Assembly (NCBI GenBank): GCA_903917705.1
Contig: CAIXBQ010000093.1
Location: forward strand, 1-64,000
DNA: 64,000 nucleotides
DNA from: an uncultured Verrucomicrobia subdivision 3 bacterium
GTDB lineage: Bacteria > Verrucomicrobiota > Verrucomicrobiia > Limisphaerales > UBA11358
Direction: 5' to 3'
Position numbers and translations under genes: made by a program. This document shows positions 43,278 to 53,297 of the stretch, in pieces. Numbering within the stretch: the first letter of the stretch is position 1; each line of letters opens with the position of its first letter. The notes under the pieces were generated by a model that saw only the letters and a program-made list of their open reading frames with translations, was not told the DNA's origin and made no database searches.

Positions 43278-45125
43278 ATGAAAATACTGTATATAATTTG
43301 CTCGAGCGCGCTTTTTGTCGGTGCCGATGTTCGGGCGGAAGCGGTCATCGCGGATGTATTCGCGCGGCAGGCGACCAGCTTGAACGGCAAATGGAACTAC
43401 ATCGTGGACCCGTATGACACGGGTTATTTTGACTATCGCCGGAAGCCGTTTGATGAAGATGGAAAAGTGACCGGCGGGTATGCGCTCGACCGGCAAGCCA
43501 GGAACAAGGGCGATTTGATTGAATACAACTTCAACACCAGCCCCACGCTGAATGTGCCAGGGGACTGGAATTCGCAGAGCGACAAGCTGTTCTACTATGA
43601 GGGTTCCGTCTGGTATCGTCGCAAATTTGACGCGCCAAAATCCGCACCTGAGCACCGGCAGTTTATCTATTTTGGCGCGGCCAATTACGAGGCTGACGTA
43701 TATCTCAACGGCAAAAAGCTCGGCCAACACATCGGCGGCTTTACGCCCTTCGCCTACGAAATCACCAAGTTGGCCAAGGACAAAGGCAATTCGCTCGTCC
43801 TTCGTGTGAATAATAACCGCCACGCTGACGCCGTGCCAACGGTGAACACGGACTGGTGGAATTATGGCGGCATCACACGCGATGTGCTGCTCGTTGAAAC
43901 GCCTGCGTCATTCATCGCCAATTTTCGCGCCCGGCTTAAGCCGGGCACCTCTAACATCATCGAAGCAACGGTGCAACTCGACGGTGCAAACAGGGGGCAG
44001 GCGGTGAAAATTGATTTCCCGTCGCTGAACCTTGCTGCCGAGACGGCCAGCGACCAGGATGGCATCGCGCGGTTTGAGCTTTCCAGGCCGGGTCTTGCCC
44101 TCTGGTCGCCGGAAAATCCGGCATTGAACGAGGTTGTGATTTCCAGCGGCGATGATTCGCTGAAAGATCGCGTCGGCTTCCGTTCTGTGGCTACGAGCGG
44201 CCAGGACATCTTGTTGAACGGTAAAAAAGTCTTCCTGCGTGGTATCTGCATTCACGAGGAAGTGGCCACGGAAGGTCGCCGGGCTTGGTCGGAAACGGAC
44301 GCACGAATGCTGCTCTCGCAGGCGAAGGAGTTGGGTTGCAATTTTGTCCGACTCGCCCATTACCCGCACAACGAGCACATGGCGCGCGTCGCCGACGAGA
44401 TGGGCATTCTGTGCTGGGAGGAGATTCCGGTTTACTGGACAATCCAGTGGACGAACCCGGTCACACTGGCAAACGCCAAGAAACAGCTTTCCGATTTGAT
44501 CGGACGCGACCAGAATCGCGCCAGCGTCATTGCCTGGTCGGTAGCCAACGAAACGCCGGTGAGCGAGGCGCGGACGAGGTTTTTGAAGTCGCTGGTGGAC
44601 GAGGCGCGCGGACTTGACGGCACCCGGCTGGTTTCGGCGGCGATGGAAGTTCGTTCCGGCACGATGGAGAATCGACCAGGAACAAAGCCGGAGAACCACA
44701 AGGTGGTGGACGATCCGTTCGGGGAGTTCACCGACCTGTGCAGCTTCAACCAATACATCGGGTGGTATGATGGTTTGCTGGAGAAGATTGACCAGACCAC
44801 TTGGAGCATCAAATACAAAAAGCCGGTTTTCATCAGCGAATTCGGCGCGGATGCCAAGCAAGGGATGCATGCGGATGCCCAGACGCGCTTCAGCGAGGAA
44901 TATCAAGCCGAGCTTTACCGCCGGACGCTGCCGATGCTGGACCAGATTCCTGGTTTCAGCGGTTGTACGCCGTGGATTCTGTTCGATTTCCGCTCTCCGC
45001 GCCGCGTGTTGCCGGGGATTCAAGATGGCTGGAATATCAAAGGTGTTATCGGCCACAACGGCGAAAAGAAAAGGGCGTTCGACGTGCTGAAAAACTTTTA
45101 TGCAACGAAAGCGGCGGCAAAATAA
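43278..45125 (+). CDS. Secreted glycoside hydrolase family 2 (beta-glucuronidase/galactosidase-like)
   Basis: 615 residues from the ATG at 43278, which starts a signal peptide ([22 protein letters not shown]). A sugar-binding sandwich ([33 protein letters not shown]), immunoglobulin-like middle and TIM barrel follow. The acid/base Glu lies in [11 protein letters not shown] and the nucleophile Glu in [10 protein letters not shown]. The enzyme hydrolyses beta-linked terminal sugars outside the cytoplasm; glucuronide or galactoside preference is not decided. It stands 18 bases before the phosphohexomutase gene and may be cotranscribed with it. Confidence 0.92.
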   Translation: MKILYIICSSALFVGADVRAEAVIADVFARQATSLNGKWNYIVDPYDTGYFDYRRKPFDEDGKVTGGYALDRQARNKGDLIEYNFNTSPTLNVPGDWNSQSDKLFYYEGSVWYRRKFDAPKSAPEHRQFIYFGAANYEADVYLNGKKLGQHIGGFTPFAYEITKLAKDKGNSLVLRVNNNRHADAVPTVNTDWWNYGGITRDVLLVETPASFIANFRARLKPGTSNIIEATVQLDGANRGQAVKIDFPSLNLAAETASDQDGIARFELSRPGLALWSPENPALNEVVISSGDDSLKDRVGFRSVATSGQDILLNGKKVFLRGICIHEEVATEGRRAWSETDARMLLSQAKELGCNFVRLAHYPHNEHMARVADEMGILCWEEIPVYWTIQWTNPVTLANAKKQLSDLIGRDQNRASVIAWSVANETPVSEARTRFLKSLVDEARGLDGTRLVSAAMEVRSGTMENRPGTKPENHKVVDDPFGEFTDLCSFNQYIGWYDGLLEKIDQTTWSIKYKKPVFISEFGADAKQGMHADAQTRFSEEYQAELYRRTLPMLDQIPGFSGCTPWILFDFRSPRRVLPGIQDGWNIKGVIGHNGEKKRAFDVLKNFYATKAAAK

Positions 45126-45143
45126 ATACATTTACACCAACCC

Positions 45144-46625
45144 ATGAAAATCTCCATCAGCGAACTCATGGCCCGCAGCGGCGTGGCCTTTGGCACCAGC
45201 GGCGCACGCGGCCTGGCCACGGCGATGACCGATCAGGTCTGCTATGCCTACACCCAAGGCTTTTTGCAATACCTCGAAGCCATCGGCGAATTCAAGCGCG
45301 TCGGCGAGCGCGTGGCGGTTGCCGGCGATTTCCGCCCCAGTACCAACCGCGTTATGGCTGCCGTCTGCCGCGCCGCCGGGGACATGGGGTACCGCGCGGT
45401 GAACTGTGGCAAAGTTCCTTCGCCCGCTGTCGCGCTATTCGGGCTTGAAAACAAAATCCCCGCCATCATGGTCACGGGCAGCCACATTCCCGACGACCGC
45501 AATGGCATCAAGTTCAACAAGATCACCGGTGAAGTTTTGAAGGACGACGAAATTGGCATGAGCAGCCAGATCGTTGAATTGGGTGACGCGTTGTTTGGCA
45601 CGGATGGGAGTTTTGCCGCGCCGAAGTCGGTGTACGAAGTTTCACCCGTTGCCGGGGAAAACTATGTTATGCGTTATCTGAATTATTTCAGTCCCGATGT
45701 GTTGAAAGGTTTGCACATCGGCGTTTATCAGCACTCTGCTGTCGGGCGTGATGTGCTGGTGAAAATTCTTTCGCATCTCGGTGCGGCAGTGACGCCGCTG
45801 GGGCGTTCGGAAAAGTTTATTCCTGTGGACACCGAGGCAATCCGCCCTGAAGACGTGCAACTCGCCCACAGTTGGGCGGCGACCGGAAAGTTCGACGCCC
45901 TCGTTTCCGCCGATGGCGACAGCGACCGTCCGCTGGTCAGTGACGAACACGGCAACTGGCTGCGCGGCGACGTGGCGGGAATCCTATGCGCCAAATTTCT
46001 GGAGGCCGATTCCATCAGTACGCCGGTGAGCTGCAATACCGCCGTGGAAAAATGCGGATGGTTCCGCGAAATCCGCCGCACGCGCATTGGTTCGCCATTC
46101 GTGGTCGCTTCAATGATGCAGGCCACCGCGACGGGTGCGAAACGGGTCGTCGGTTACGAAGCCAATGGCGGATTTTTACTGAACTCAGCCATTGAAAAGA
46201 ATGGAAAGAAACTGCGCGCGTTGCCAACACGCGATGCGGTCATCGTAATGCTTGGGATTTTGCTGCTGGCGAAAGCGCAGGGCAAAACCGTTTCCGGCCT
46301 CGCGGCGACCCTGCCGGCGCGGTTCACCTCGAGCGACCGGCTGAAGAATTTCGCGACAGAAAAAAGCCTGGCGATGTTGGCGACGTTGAACAGCGGTTCG
46401 GAAGCCGCCGACAAAAAAGCAATTGAAAATATGTTTGGCCTGATTTGCGGATCCGCTGCGAGGTTAAACCGCACGGATGGATTACGGATCACGTTTGCAA
46501 ACGATGAAGTGATCCACCTGCGACCCTCCGGCAATGCGCCGGAATTCCGTTGTTATGCCGAAGCGGCTACCGATGGGCGCGCCCGCGAAATCACGTCGCT
46601 GGTGCTCGCCCGGATCAGCGGTTGA
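45144..46625 (+). CDS. Phosphoglucomutase/phosphomannomutase family protein
   Basis: 493 residues with all four alpha-D-phosphohexomutase signatures: the phosphoserine loop VTGSHIPDDRNG (TGSH rather than TASH), metal site DGDSDR, sugar-specificity loop GYEANGGF, and phosphate-binding RPSGNAPEFR. It interconverts hexose 1- and 6-phosphates, feeding nucleotide-sugar and LPS synthesis. GYEANGG leaves glucose, mannose or glucosamine open. It follows the GH2 gene by 18 bases and nearly abuts the convergent exporter. Confidence 0.93.
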   Translation: MKISISELMARSGVAFGTSGARGLATAMTDQVCYAYTQGFLQYLEAIGEFKRVGERVAVAGDFRPSTNRVMAAVCRAAGDMGYRAVNCGKVPSPAVALFGLENKIPAIMVTGSHIPDDRNGIKFNKITGEVLKDDEIGMSSQIVELGDALFGTDGSFAAPKSVYEVSPVAGENYVMRYLNYFSPDVLKGLHIGVYQHSAVGRDVLVKILSHLGAAVTPLGRSEKFIPVDTEAIRPEDVQLAHSWAATGKFDALVSADGDSDRPLVSDEHGNWLRGDVAGILCAKFLEADSISTPVSCNTAVEKCGWFREIRRTRIGSPFVVASMMQATATGAKRVVGYEANGGFLLNSAIEKNGKKLRALPTRDAVIVMLGILLLAKAQGKTVSGLAATLPARFTSSDRLKNFATEKSLAMLATLNSGSEAADKKAIENMFGLICGSAARLNRTDGLRITFANDEVIHLRPSGNAPEFRCYAEAATDGRAREITSLVLARISG

Positions 46626-46628
46626 CTT

Positions 46629-48164
46629 TCAATGGCCGGGTTCTACGCGCTTAAAGAGGAAAATCAGCGGCAAGGTGGTCAAAGCCGCGGCACCAAACCA
46701 AAAGAAATTGTCCACATATGCCCACAGATGCGCCTGCTGATCCAGCAGTGAATACACTGCGGCGTAAGCCTGATGGGTTGCGGTCACGGGGTCGGCGTGC
46801 TGGGAAAGCTGATGTTTTGCTGCCGCCAGACGCTGCGTGAATGCCGGATCAGCCGGCGATAGACGTCCAACCATCAGCGCTTGATGCCCCTGCGCGCCGC
46901 GCGCCAGCATGGTGGTGACAAACGCTATGCCGATGCTGCCGCCAAGATTGCGCATTAAGTTGTAGAGGCCGGTGGCATTGCCAATCTGCCGCTGATTCAA
47001 CTGGCTCATGGTCGCCACGGTCAGGGGCACAAAAATGAAGCTGATGGCGATGCCGTTGACGACACTGGGCCAGATGACGTTGATTCGCGCGACCTGCAAA
47101 TTCACGCCGGCCAGCATGAAGGATGACACCGCTAACAGGATGAAACCGAAGCAGAGCATCCATTTGCCCCGGACTTTGCCGACCAACCGGCCGACCAGGG
47201 CTGTGGTGACAAACGCGGCCAGGCCGCGCGGTGACAGGGCGTAGCCGCTTTGCAGCGCCGGATAACCCATGAGCGTTTGCAAAAACAGTGGAATTTGCGC
47301 GGTGGTGCCGTAGAGGATCGCCGCCAGAGTGGTCATTAAAATCAGGCCGACCGCAAAGTTCCGGTTATTAAACACGCGCAAATCCACCAGCGGATGGTCG
47401 GTGTTGAATTCCCACCAGACGAAGCCGAGGAACGAGAACCCGGAAACCGCCGTGAACCAACGCACCCACTCCGCGCTGAACCAGTCAGCCTCCTGGCCTT
47501 TGTCCAAAAGAATTTGCAGTGTCGCCAGCCATAGCACCAGCAGGCCGAAGCCGATATAATCAATCGTCGCTGATTTATTACGCTGGATATAAGGCGGGTC
47601 TTCGACCAGCCATTGCGCCATGACCAGCGCCAGTATGCCCACCGGGAGGTTGATATAAAAAATCCACCGCCAAGAATAGCTGTCCGTGATCCAGCCGCCA
47701 AGGGTCGGGCCGAGAATCGGCGCCACCACCACGCCCTGCGCGAAGATGGCCATTGCCGCGCCGCGTTTCTGCGTCGGGAAACTTTCCAGCATGATTGACT
47801 GCGCGATCGGCACCATCGCGCCACCGCCGACACCCTGCAAAATCCGCGCGAGGATGAGCGTGGGCAAACTCCACGCCAACCCGCATAGCGCCGAGGCCAG
47901 TGTAAAAATGGCGATGCAGAACAGGAACACCCGCTTGCGACCGAAATGGTTTGCCAGCCAGCCAGTCGTCGGCAGCACGATGGCGTTGGCAACAAGATAA
48001 CTCGTCAGCACCCACGTCGCCTCTTCCGGCGTGGCCGAGAGATTGCCGCCGATGTGCGGCAACGCGATGTTGGCGATGGAAGTGTCCAGCACCTCCATAA
48101 ACGTTGCCATCATCACGCCCACGGCGATAAGCCACGGGCTGTGGCGTGGATGCCATTCCTGCAT
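46629..48164 (-). CDS. DHA2-family MFS multidrug exporter (EmrB-like)
   Basis: 511 residues with about 14 hydrophobic segments. ATFMEVLDTSIANIALPHI is the DHA2 hallmark in TM1, GWLANHFGRKRVFL is motif A, and ARILQGVGGGAMVPIAQ is the TM4/5 motif. It is a proton-coupled drug or metabolite exporter of the inner membrane. No EmrA or TolC partner is adjacent, so partners would come from elsewhere. It converges on the mutase gene with 3 bases between stops. Confidence 0.92.
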   Translation of the reverse strand: MQEWHPRHSPWLIAVGVMMATFMEVLDTSIANIALPHIGGNLSATPEEATWVLTSYLVANAIVLPTTGWLANHFGRKRVFLFCIAIFTLASALCGLAWSLPTLILARILQGVGGGAMVPIAQSIMLESFPTQKRGAAMAIFAQGVVVAPILGPTLGGWITDSYSWRWIFYINLPVGILALVMAQWLVEDPPYIQRNKSATIDYIGFGLLVLWLATLQILLDKGQEADWFSAEWVRWFTAVSGFSFLGFVWWEFNTDHPLVDLRVFNNRNFAVGLILMTTLAAILYGTTAQIPLFLQTLMGYPALQSGYALSPRGLAAFVTTALVGRLVGKVRGKWMLCFGFILLAVSSFMLAGVNLQVARINVIWPSVVNGIAISFIFVPLTVATMSQLNQRQIGNATGLYNLMRNLGGSIGIAFVTTMLARGAQGHQALMVGRLSPADPAFTQRLAAAKHQLSQHADPVTATHQAYAAVYSLLDQQAHLWAYVDNFFWFGAAALTTLPLIFLFKRVEPGH

Positions 48165-48306
48165 AGAATATAAATATTAACAACGCAAAATGAACCGCAA
48201 CTCCGTCATGCACACATTTTGCAACCTTCAAAAATGAAAAGCCGGCAGTATGATAGCCCATGCCAGTGAAATGTGAAATTGGCAAATGAGAAAGGACCGG
48301 CAGGCG

Positions 48307-49590
48307 TTATATCAGCGTCGGGACATCCACCTGGTGAGTATCGCTGATGGCGTGGTCGGCAGGCAGATTCTCACCCGACCAAAGCTTCTGCGCAGTCCAG
48401 CGTTCCGCTGGCGCGATCCAAAATTCATCGGTTGGCGGCAGACCCAGCGGCAGCAGGCCTGCGCTGCACAGATACAGACTGCCCGTTGAAATATAACTCT
48501 CGCCCAGCGCCGGCTGATGGCCGTAAAATCCGATTTGCAACCAGCCGTTGGCATCAAAAGTTCCCGGCGCTTCCGTCATTTTACGGATGACCGCCGTCAT
48601 CGCGCAACGCACCTGCGCGGGCTTCAGATGCGCCGGCAGATCTTTTCGCAAGGCAACCAGCACGAGGGTTTGGAATGCGCCAAAGCGATAGGTCATTGAG
48701 CGGCCGATTGAAGGAAAAGTCCCGTCTGGCGCCACCAACCGCTCCTGAATCTGCGCGAACCGCTTGGCCCGCTGTAACACCAGATCCAGGGCATTGGCAA
48801 ACCGCGCGTCATGGTTTTTCAACACCGTCAGCACGTCCAACAGCATCGGCTGGATGACATAACTATTGTAGTAATCAAAATGAAAAAAATCTCCGTCCCC
48901 GTAAGCGCCATCACCGATATACCAACCCAGCATTTTGCGCACGCAGCCTTCGAGCCGTTCCGGCAGAGTCGGCTCACCTAATTCCAGCAGCACCGCCTCG
49001 ACCATCGCGGCGAACATCACCCAGTTGTTGTTTGTCGGGGTCGTGATTTTGTGCGTTGATTTCAGCGCGGTTAGGACTTGCCTTTTTACTCGGGGCTCAA
49101 GCGGTGCCCACAAAACCTTCTGGGCCCGCAATAGACCCTGCGCCAGGAACGCCGCATCTACCAATGGCTGTCCACCTGTCGTGAAATTCATGAAGTCCGG
49201 CGATAGCGGATCCGTGGCCGCGTCGAAGGATGACTGGGCAAGCTTCAAGAATTCCTGCTGCAACTTCAATTCGTCTCCCGCCAGATTTTCCAGCGCCAGC
49301 CAGGGCGCCAGGCCGCAAAGCAGCCGGCCAAATGCTTCAAGATGTGTGCAGGCTGCACGTTTGGCGCCAGCCTTTTCTTCCACCGGCATGTTCTTTTTCA
49401 GCTCGCGCCGCGTCAAATTCTCCAGTATAGGCCGGGCGATTTTCTCGGTGACGGAGATCCAGTACCGTCGGTCGTCGCTTGGAATTAAGGCGGGCATTGT
49501 GGTTTCCACCAGCGTGCGCAGCGGCATGCCAGCGGCCCCCATCGCGCCCAGCGCGGCGGCGGATTTAAAGAATTCGCGTCGTGTTTTCAT
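48307..49590 (-). CDS. DUF2264 protein with Tat-like leader
   Basis: 427 residues. The N-terminus MKTRREFFKSAAALGAMGAAGMP is a Tat-type export signal. The body matches DUF2264: GGQPLVDAAFLAQGLLRA, NNNWVMFAAMVEA, YGDGDFFHFDYYNSYVIQPML and TYRFGAFQTL. Such proteins adopt an (alpha/alpha)6 barrel and are found with polysaccharide-degrading genes; glycan lyase or hydrolase activity is inference. Its ATG overlaps the TGA of dnaE by 4 bases, so it is translationally coupled to a replication gene, an unusual pairing. Confidence 0.88.
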   Translation of the reverse strand: MKTRREFFKSAAALGAMGAAGMPLRTLVETTMPALIPSDDRRYWISVTEKIARPILENLTRRELKKNMPVEEKAGAKRAACTHLEAFGRLLCGLAPWLALENLAGDELKLQQEFLKLAQSSFDAATDPLSPDFMNFTTGGQPLVDAAFLAQGLLRAQKVLWAPLEPRVKRQVLTALKSTHKITTPTNNNWVMFAAMVEAVLLELGEPTLPERLEGCVRKMLGWYIGDGAYGDGDFFHFDYYNSYVIQPMLLDVLTVLKNHDARFANALDLVLQRAKRFAQIQERLVAPDGTFPSIGRSMTYRFGAFQTLVLVALRKDLPAHLKPAQVRCAMTAVIRKMTEAPGTFDANGWLQIGFYGHQPALGESYISTGSLYLCSAGLLPLGLPPTDEFWIAPAERWTAQKLWSGENLPADHAISDTHQVDVPTLI

Positions 49591-52500
49591 TCGTCATTTT
49601 GGTTGCCGTTTTTCTTCTCCCAACTGCGCCGCTGCTTCTCCGGCAAGCTGGTGTCCACCTTGGCGTAATAGGTCTTTTCGCCAAAGAGTTTATTTGCCGC
49701 GTGTTCAAATTCCAGCGATGGCAGGATGCCGAAGCGCTCGTGCGCTCCGACGAAAACCGTTCCGCCTTCGGGGCGCATGAAACACAAAAACAGCGGGCAT
49801 TTGCCCGGATGGGCGGTGACGAGTTCCTGCACTTTTTGCAAATCTTCCGGTTTAAAATGCGCCGTCTGCAAACGCAAATGAACCTGCCGGGTGTATTTTT
49901 TCGGGGCATCGGCGAGCGGCATGATGTCTTGTGGAAAAATCTTCGGGCGATCCTCGCCCGTGCTGACTTCGCCGATGACGAGGATGGCCTTGTTTATTTC
50001 CAGCAGCGGACGGAATTTGTCGTAGTCGTTCATCACCAGCAGCTGCACCGAACCGTCCAAATCTTCCAGCGTCACCATGGAATACGGTTTGCCTGACTTT
50101 TTGGAAGTGCCGTGCGTGACGGCGGCAATCATGCCGCCAATGCGAGTCAAACTGCGGTTGGGCAGATCGGCGAGTTTTGTGGTGTTGGTGAGCGAAAACT
50201 TTTCCAGCAAAGGCACCAGGGGGGTCAGCGGATGACCGGTGACGTAGAAGCCCAGTAATTCTTTTTCATGGGCGAGCAGCTCGTGCTGCGGCCACTCCGG
50301 CAAATTCCGGTAGTTTTCCGGTATCGGGGCGGCTTTATCCTCGATCGCGCCGAAGAGTGTGCTCTGCCCTTTTTGTTTGTCAGAAAGAATGCTCGCCGCC
50401 CGCGCCAGGGTGCGCTCAACCTGCACGTACAACGCCGCCCGCGCCAGGCCGAAGCAATCGCACGCCCCGGTCTTGATGAACGCTTCCAACACGCGGCGGT
50501 TAATGGTGCGGCCATCCACGCGTTCGCACATGCCGGCCAGCGAGTCAAATTTGCCGCCGTCAGCCCGCGCCTTGAGCAGCAACTCCACCGCCGCCTCGCC
50601 GACGCCTTTGATGGCCGCCAGGCCGAAACGAATGGCTTTCCCATTCTGCGCCGGTGCGAAATAGACGCTGCTTTCATTCACGTCCGGGCCGAGGACTTCG
50701 ATGCCCACCTCGCGTGCCTCGGCGATATATTCACTCAGTTTATCCGTGGCCGCCATGTCGTTCGTCATCATGGCGCAGTAGAATTCCACCGGGTAATTCG
50801 CTTTCAGATACGCGGTCTGGTAAGCGACGATGGCGTAAGCGGCGGCATGCGATTTGTTGAAGCCGTAGCCGGCAAACTTTTCCAGCAAATCAAATATCTG
50901 GTTCGCCTTCGTCTTGGGGATCTGGTTTTTCTCATGGCAGCCTTTGACGAACTTCTCGCGCTGCTGCTGCATTTCCTCGACTTTCTTTTTGCCCATCGCG
51001 CGCCGCAGCAAATCCGCCGCGCCCAGCGTGAAACCGGCGAGCAACTGCGTGGCCTGCATGACCTGTTCCTGATAAATCAGGATGCCGTAGGTTTCCCTGG
51101 ATATTTGTTCGAGCAGCGGGTGCTCGTACTTGATTTCAATTTCGCCATGCCGCCGCTTGATAAAATCGGGAATCAGGTCCATGGGGCCGGGGCGATACAG
51201 CGCCACGAGCGCGGTGATGTGTTCGACCGAACTGATCTGGAACTTCTTGCATAGATCGCGCATTCCGCCGGATTCCAACTGGAACACCCCGAGGGTTTCC
51301 GCGCGGTTTAGCAGGTCGTAAGTCTTCTTGTCGTCGAGCGGCAAGGCATCAATGGGAATCTCAATGGCCTGCGTGCGCTTGACCATTTCACAGGTGTTGC
51401 GGATGACGGTCAGCGTTTTCAGGCCGAGAAAATCCATCTTCAGCAGGCCCAATTCGCCGACGGGGTTCATCGCGTATTGCGTGACGAGCGTGCCGCTGTC
51501 GTCCAGCTTGAGCGGCAGCAAATTCACCAGCGGTTCCGGCCCGATAACGACGCCCGCCGCGTGAACACTGGCGTTTCGCGTGAGGTCTTCCAGAATGAAG
51601 GCCGTATCAATTAACTCGCGCGTGACTTCTTCGGTCTCGTAGGCCTCTTTGAGCTCCGGCACCTGCTTCAGCGCTTTGGCCAGGTCCATTTTCAATTCGG
51701 CGGGAATCAATTTTGCCAGGCGGTCGCAGTCGCCATACGCCAAGCCCATCACGCGGCCCACGTCCCTCACAACGGATTTCGCGCCCATCGTGCCGAACGT
51801 GATGATCTGCGCCACCGCGTCGCGCCCGTATTTCTCGCGGACATATTCGATGACATCCGCGCGTCGGTCGTCGGCGAAATCGATGTCAATATCCGGCGGA
51901 TTGACGCGCTCAGGATTCAGGAAGCGCTCAAACAGCAGGCCGTAGCGGATTGGATCCACGTTCGCGATGTCGAGCAGGTAGGTGACGATCGAACCGGCCG
52001 CGCTGCCGCGCGCCACGCAGGAAATACCATGCTCGCGTCCGTGCCGGATAAAATCAGCGACGATGAGAAAGTACGAAATGAAACCGGTCTTCTCGATGAC
52101 CGTCAGTTCCAGTTGCAACCGGTCAATGACGGCTTTGACGGCGGCGGCCACCGCCGGATCTGCCAGTCCGGTTTCTGGTGGTCTTGAGCTTCCGGTTTCA
52201 GACTTCTGGTAAGTCGGCAGCCGCGTTGGCTCATCAATCCCCGTGAGGACAAACTCTTTCCCCTCCGCTTTCGCGTGGATCGTGTAGCGGCGGAACAACC
52301 CCTCCGCGAGTTGCTGACGCAGGTAACCTTCCCGCGTGAAATGTTCCGGAGGACTGAAAACCGGGTAATGCAGTTTGCCGAACTGGATTTCCAGATTGCA
52401 TTTCTCCGCGACCTCCAAAGTGTTTTTCACCGCCTCCGGCACCTCCGCGAAGCGCGCCTTCATCTCGTCGGCGCTGCGCAGATAAAACTGCTCCGGCACA

Positions 52501-53234
52501 TAGCCCGCGCTCATCCGCTTGGGGTCGCTCAGCATGGACTGGGTGCCGATGCAGACCAGGCAGTCATGCGCGTGCGAGTGGCTTTTTTCGATGTAATGCA
52601 CATCGTTGGTCGCGACGAGCTTGAGGCCGAATTCCCCGGCAAACCGGATCAATTGCTGATTCACCCTGGCCTGTTCCGGAATGCCGTGGTTTTGCAGTTC
52701 GAGGAAAAAATTCTCCGCCCCGAGCGTCTGCTTGAAGAAATCCACCGCGTCGCGCGCCTTGGCGATTTGATCCTTCATGATCAAATCCGGAATCTCGCTG
52801 GCAAGACAGCCGGACATCGCGATCAAGCCGTCGCTGTGCTTCGCCAGCAGTCCCTTGTCAATGCGCGGCTTGTAATAATAGCCCTCGATGTGCGCCGCCG
52901 TGGTGAGCTTGATGAGATTCTTATACCCGGCGTCATTTTTGGCGAGCAGGCCGAGGTGATGATAGACATCGCGCATGCCGGTGCTGCCTTGTTTTTTTTC
53001 CAGCATCGAGCCGGGCGCCACATAAACCTCGCAGCCGATGATGGGCTTGATGCCCTGCTCGCGGGCGGCGCGGTAGAATTCGATCGCCCCGTGCATCGCG
53101 CCGTGGTCGGTGATGGCGAGCGCGGGAAATTTCAGCTCGTGCGCCCGCTCCATCAGCTTGTCCAGCCGGCACGCGCCATCGAGCAGGGAATACTCGGTAT
53201 GCAAATGCAAATGGACGAAATCAGCGTGCGACAT
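49587..53234 (-). CDS. dnaE: DNA polymerase III alpha subunit
   Basis: 1215 residues. PHP domain (FVHLHLHTEYSLLDGA), polymerase active site PDIDIDFADDRR, palm/finger blocks (GILIYQEQVMQATQLLAGF; GYGFNKSHAAAYAIVAYQTAYL), HhH, and an OB-fold domain near residue 1000 (IGGMIAAVTHGTSKKSGK). It is the replicative polymerase of DnaE1 type. It is slightly longer than the E. coli protein and complete. The start at 53234 is the only sensible ATG (MSHADFVHLH). Confidence 0.97.
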   Translation of the reverse strand: MSHADFVHLHLHTEYSLLDGACRLDKLMERAHELKFPALAITDHGAMHGAIEFYRAAREQGIKPIIGCEVYVAPGSMLEKKQGSTGMRDVYHHLGLLAKNDAGYKNLIKLTTAAHIEGYYYKPRIDKGLLAKHSDGLIAMSGCLASEIPDLIMKDQIAKARDAVDFFKQTLGAENFFLELQNHGIPEQARVNQQLIRFAGEFGLKLVATNDVHYIEKSHSHAHDCLVCIGTQSMLSDPKRMSAGYVPEQFYLRSADEMKARFAEVPEAVKNTLEVAEKCNLEIQFGKLHYPVFSPPEHFTREGYLRQQLAEGLFRRYTIHAKAEGKEFVLTGIDEPTRLPTYQKSETGSSRPPETGLADPAVAAAVKAVIDRLQLELTVIEKTGFISYFLIVADFIRHGREHGISCVARGSAAGSIVTYLLDIANVDPIRYGLLFERFLNPERVNPPDIDIDFADDRRADVIEYVREKYGRDAVAQIITFGTMGAKSVVRDVGRVMGLAYGDCDRLAKLIPAELKMDLAKALKQVPELKEAYETEEVTRELIDTAFILEDLTRNASVHAAGVVIGPEPLVNLLPLKLDDSGTLVTQYAMNPVGELGLLKMDFLGLKTLTVIRNTCEMVKRTQAIEIPIDALPLDDKKTYDLLNRAETLGVFQLESGGMRDLCKKFQISSVEHITALVALYRPGPMDLIPDFIKRRHGEIEIKYEHPLLEQISRETYGILIYQEQVMQATQLLAGFTLGAADLLRRAMGKKKVEEMQQQREKFVKGCHEKNQIPKTKANQIFDLLEKFAGYGFNKSHAAAYAIVAYQTAYLKANYPVEFYCAMMTNDMAATDKLSEYIAEAREVGIEVLGPDVNESSVYFAPAQNGKAIRFGLAAIKGVGEAAVELLLKARADGGKFDSLAGMCERVDGRTINRRVLEAFIKTGACDCFGLARAALYVQVERTLARAASILSDKQKGQSTLFGAIEDKAAPIPENYRNLPEWPQHELLAHEKELLGFYVTGHPLTPLVPLLEKFSLTNTTKLADLPNRSLTRIGGMIAAVTHGTSKKSGKPYSMVTLEDLDGSVQLLVMNDYDKFRPLLEINKAILVIGEVSTGEDRPKIFPQDIMPLADAPKKYTRQVHLRLQTAHFKPEDLQKVQELVTAHPGKCPLFLCFMRPEGGTVFVGAHERFGILPSLEFEHAANKLFGEKTYYAKVDTSLPEKQRRSWEKKNGNQNDE

Positions 53235-53297
53235 GGCGGATAATTTAACTTCTCAACACCAAGACACCAAGCCGCAAAGTCTTCAGTAAACTATTTT

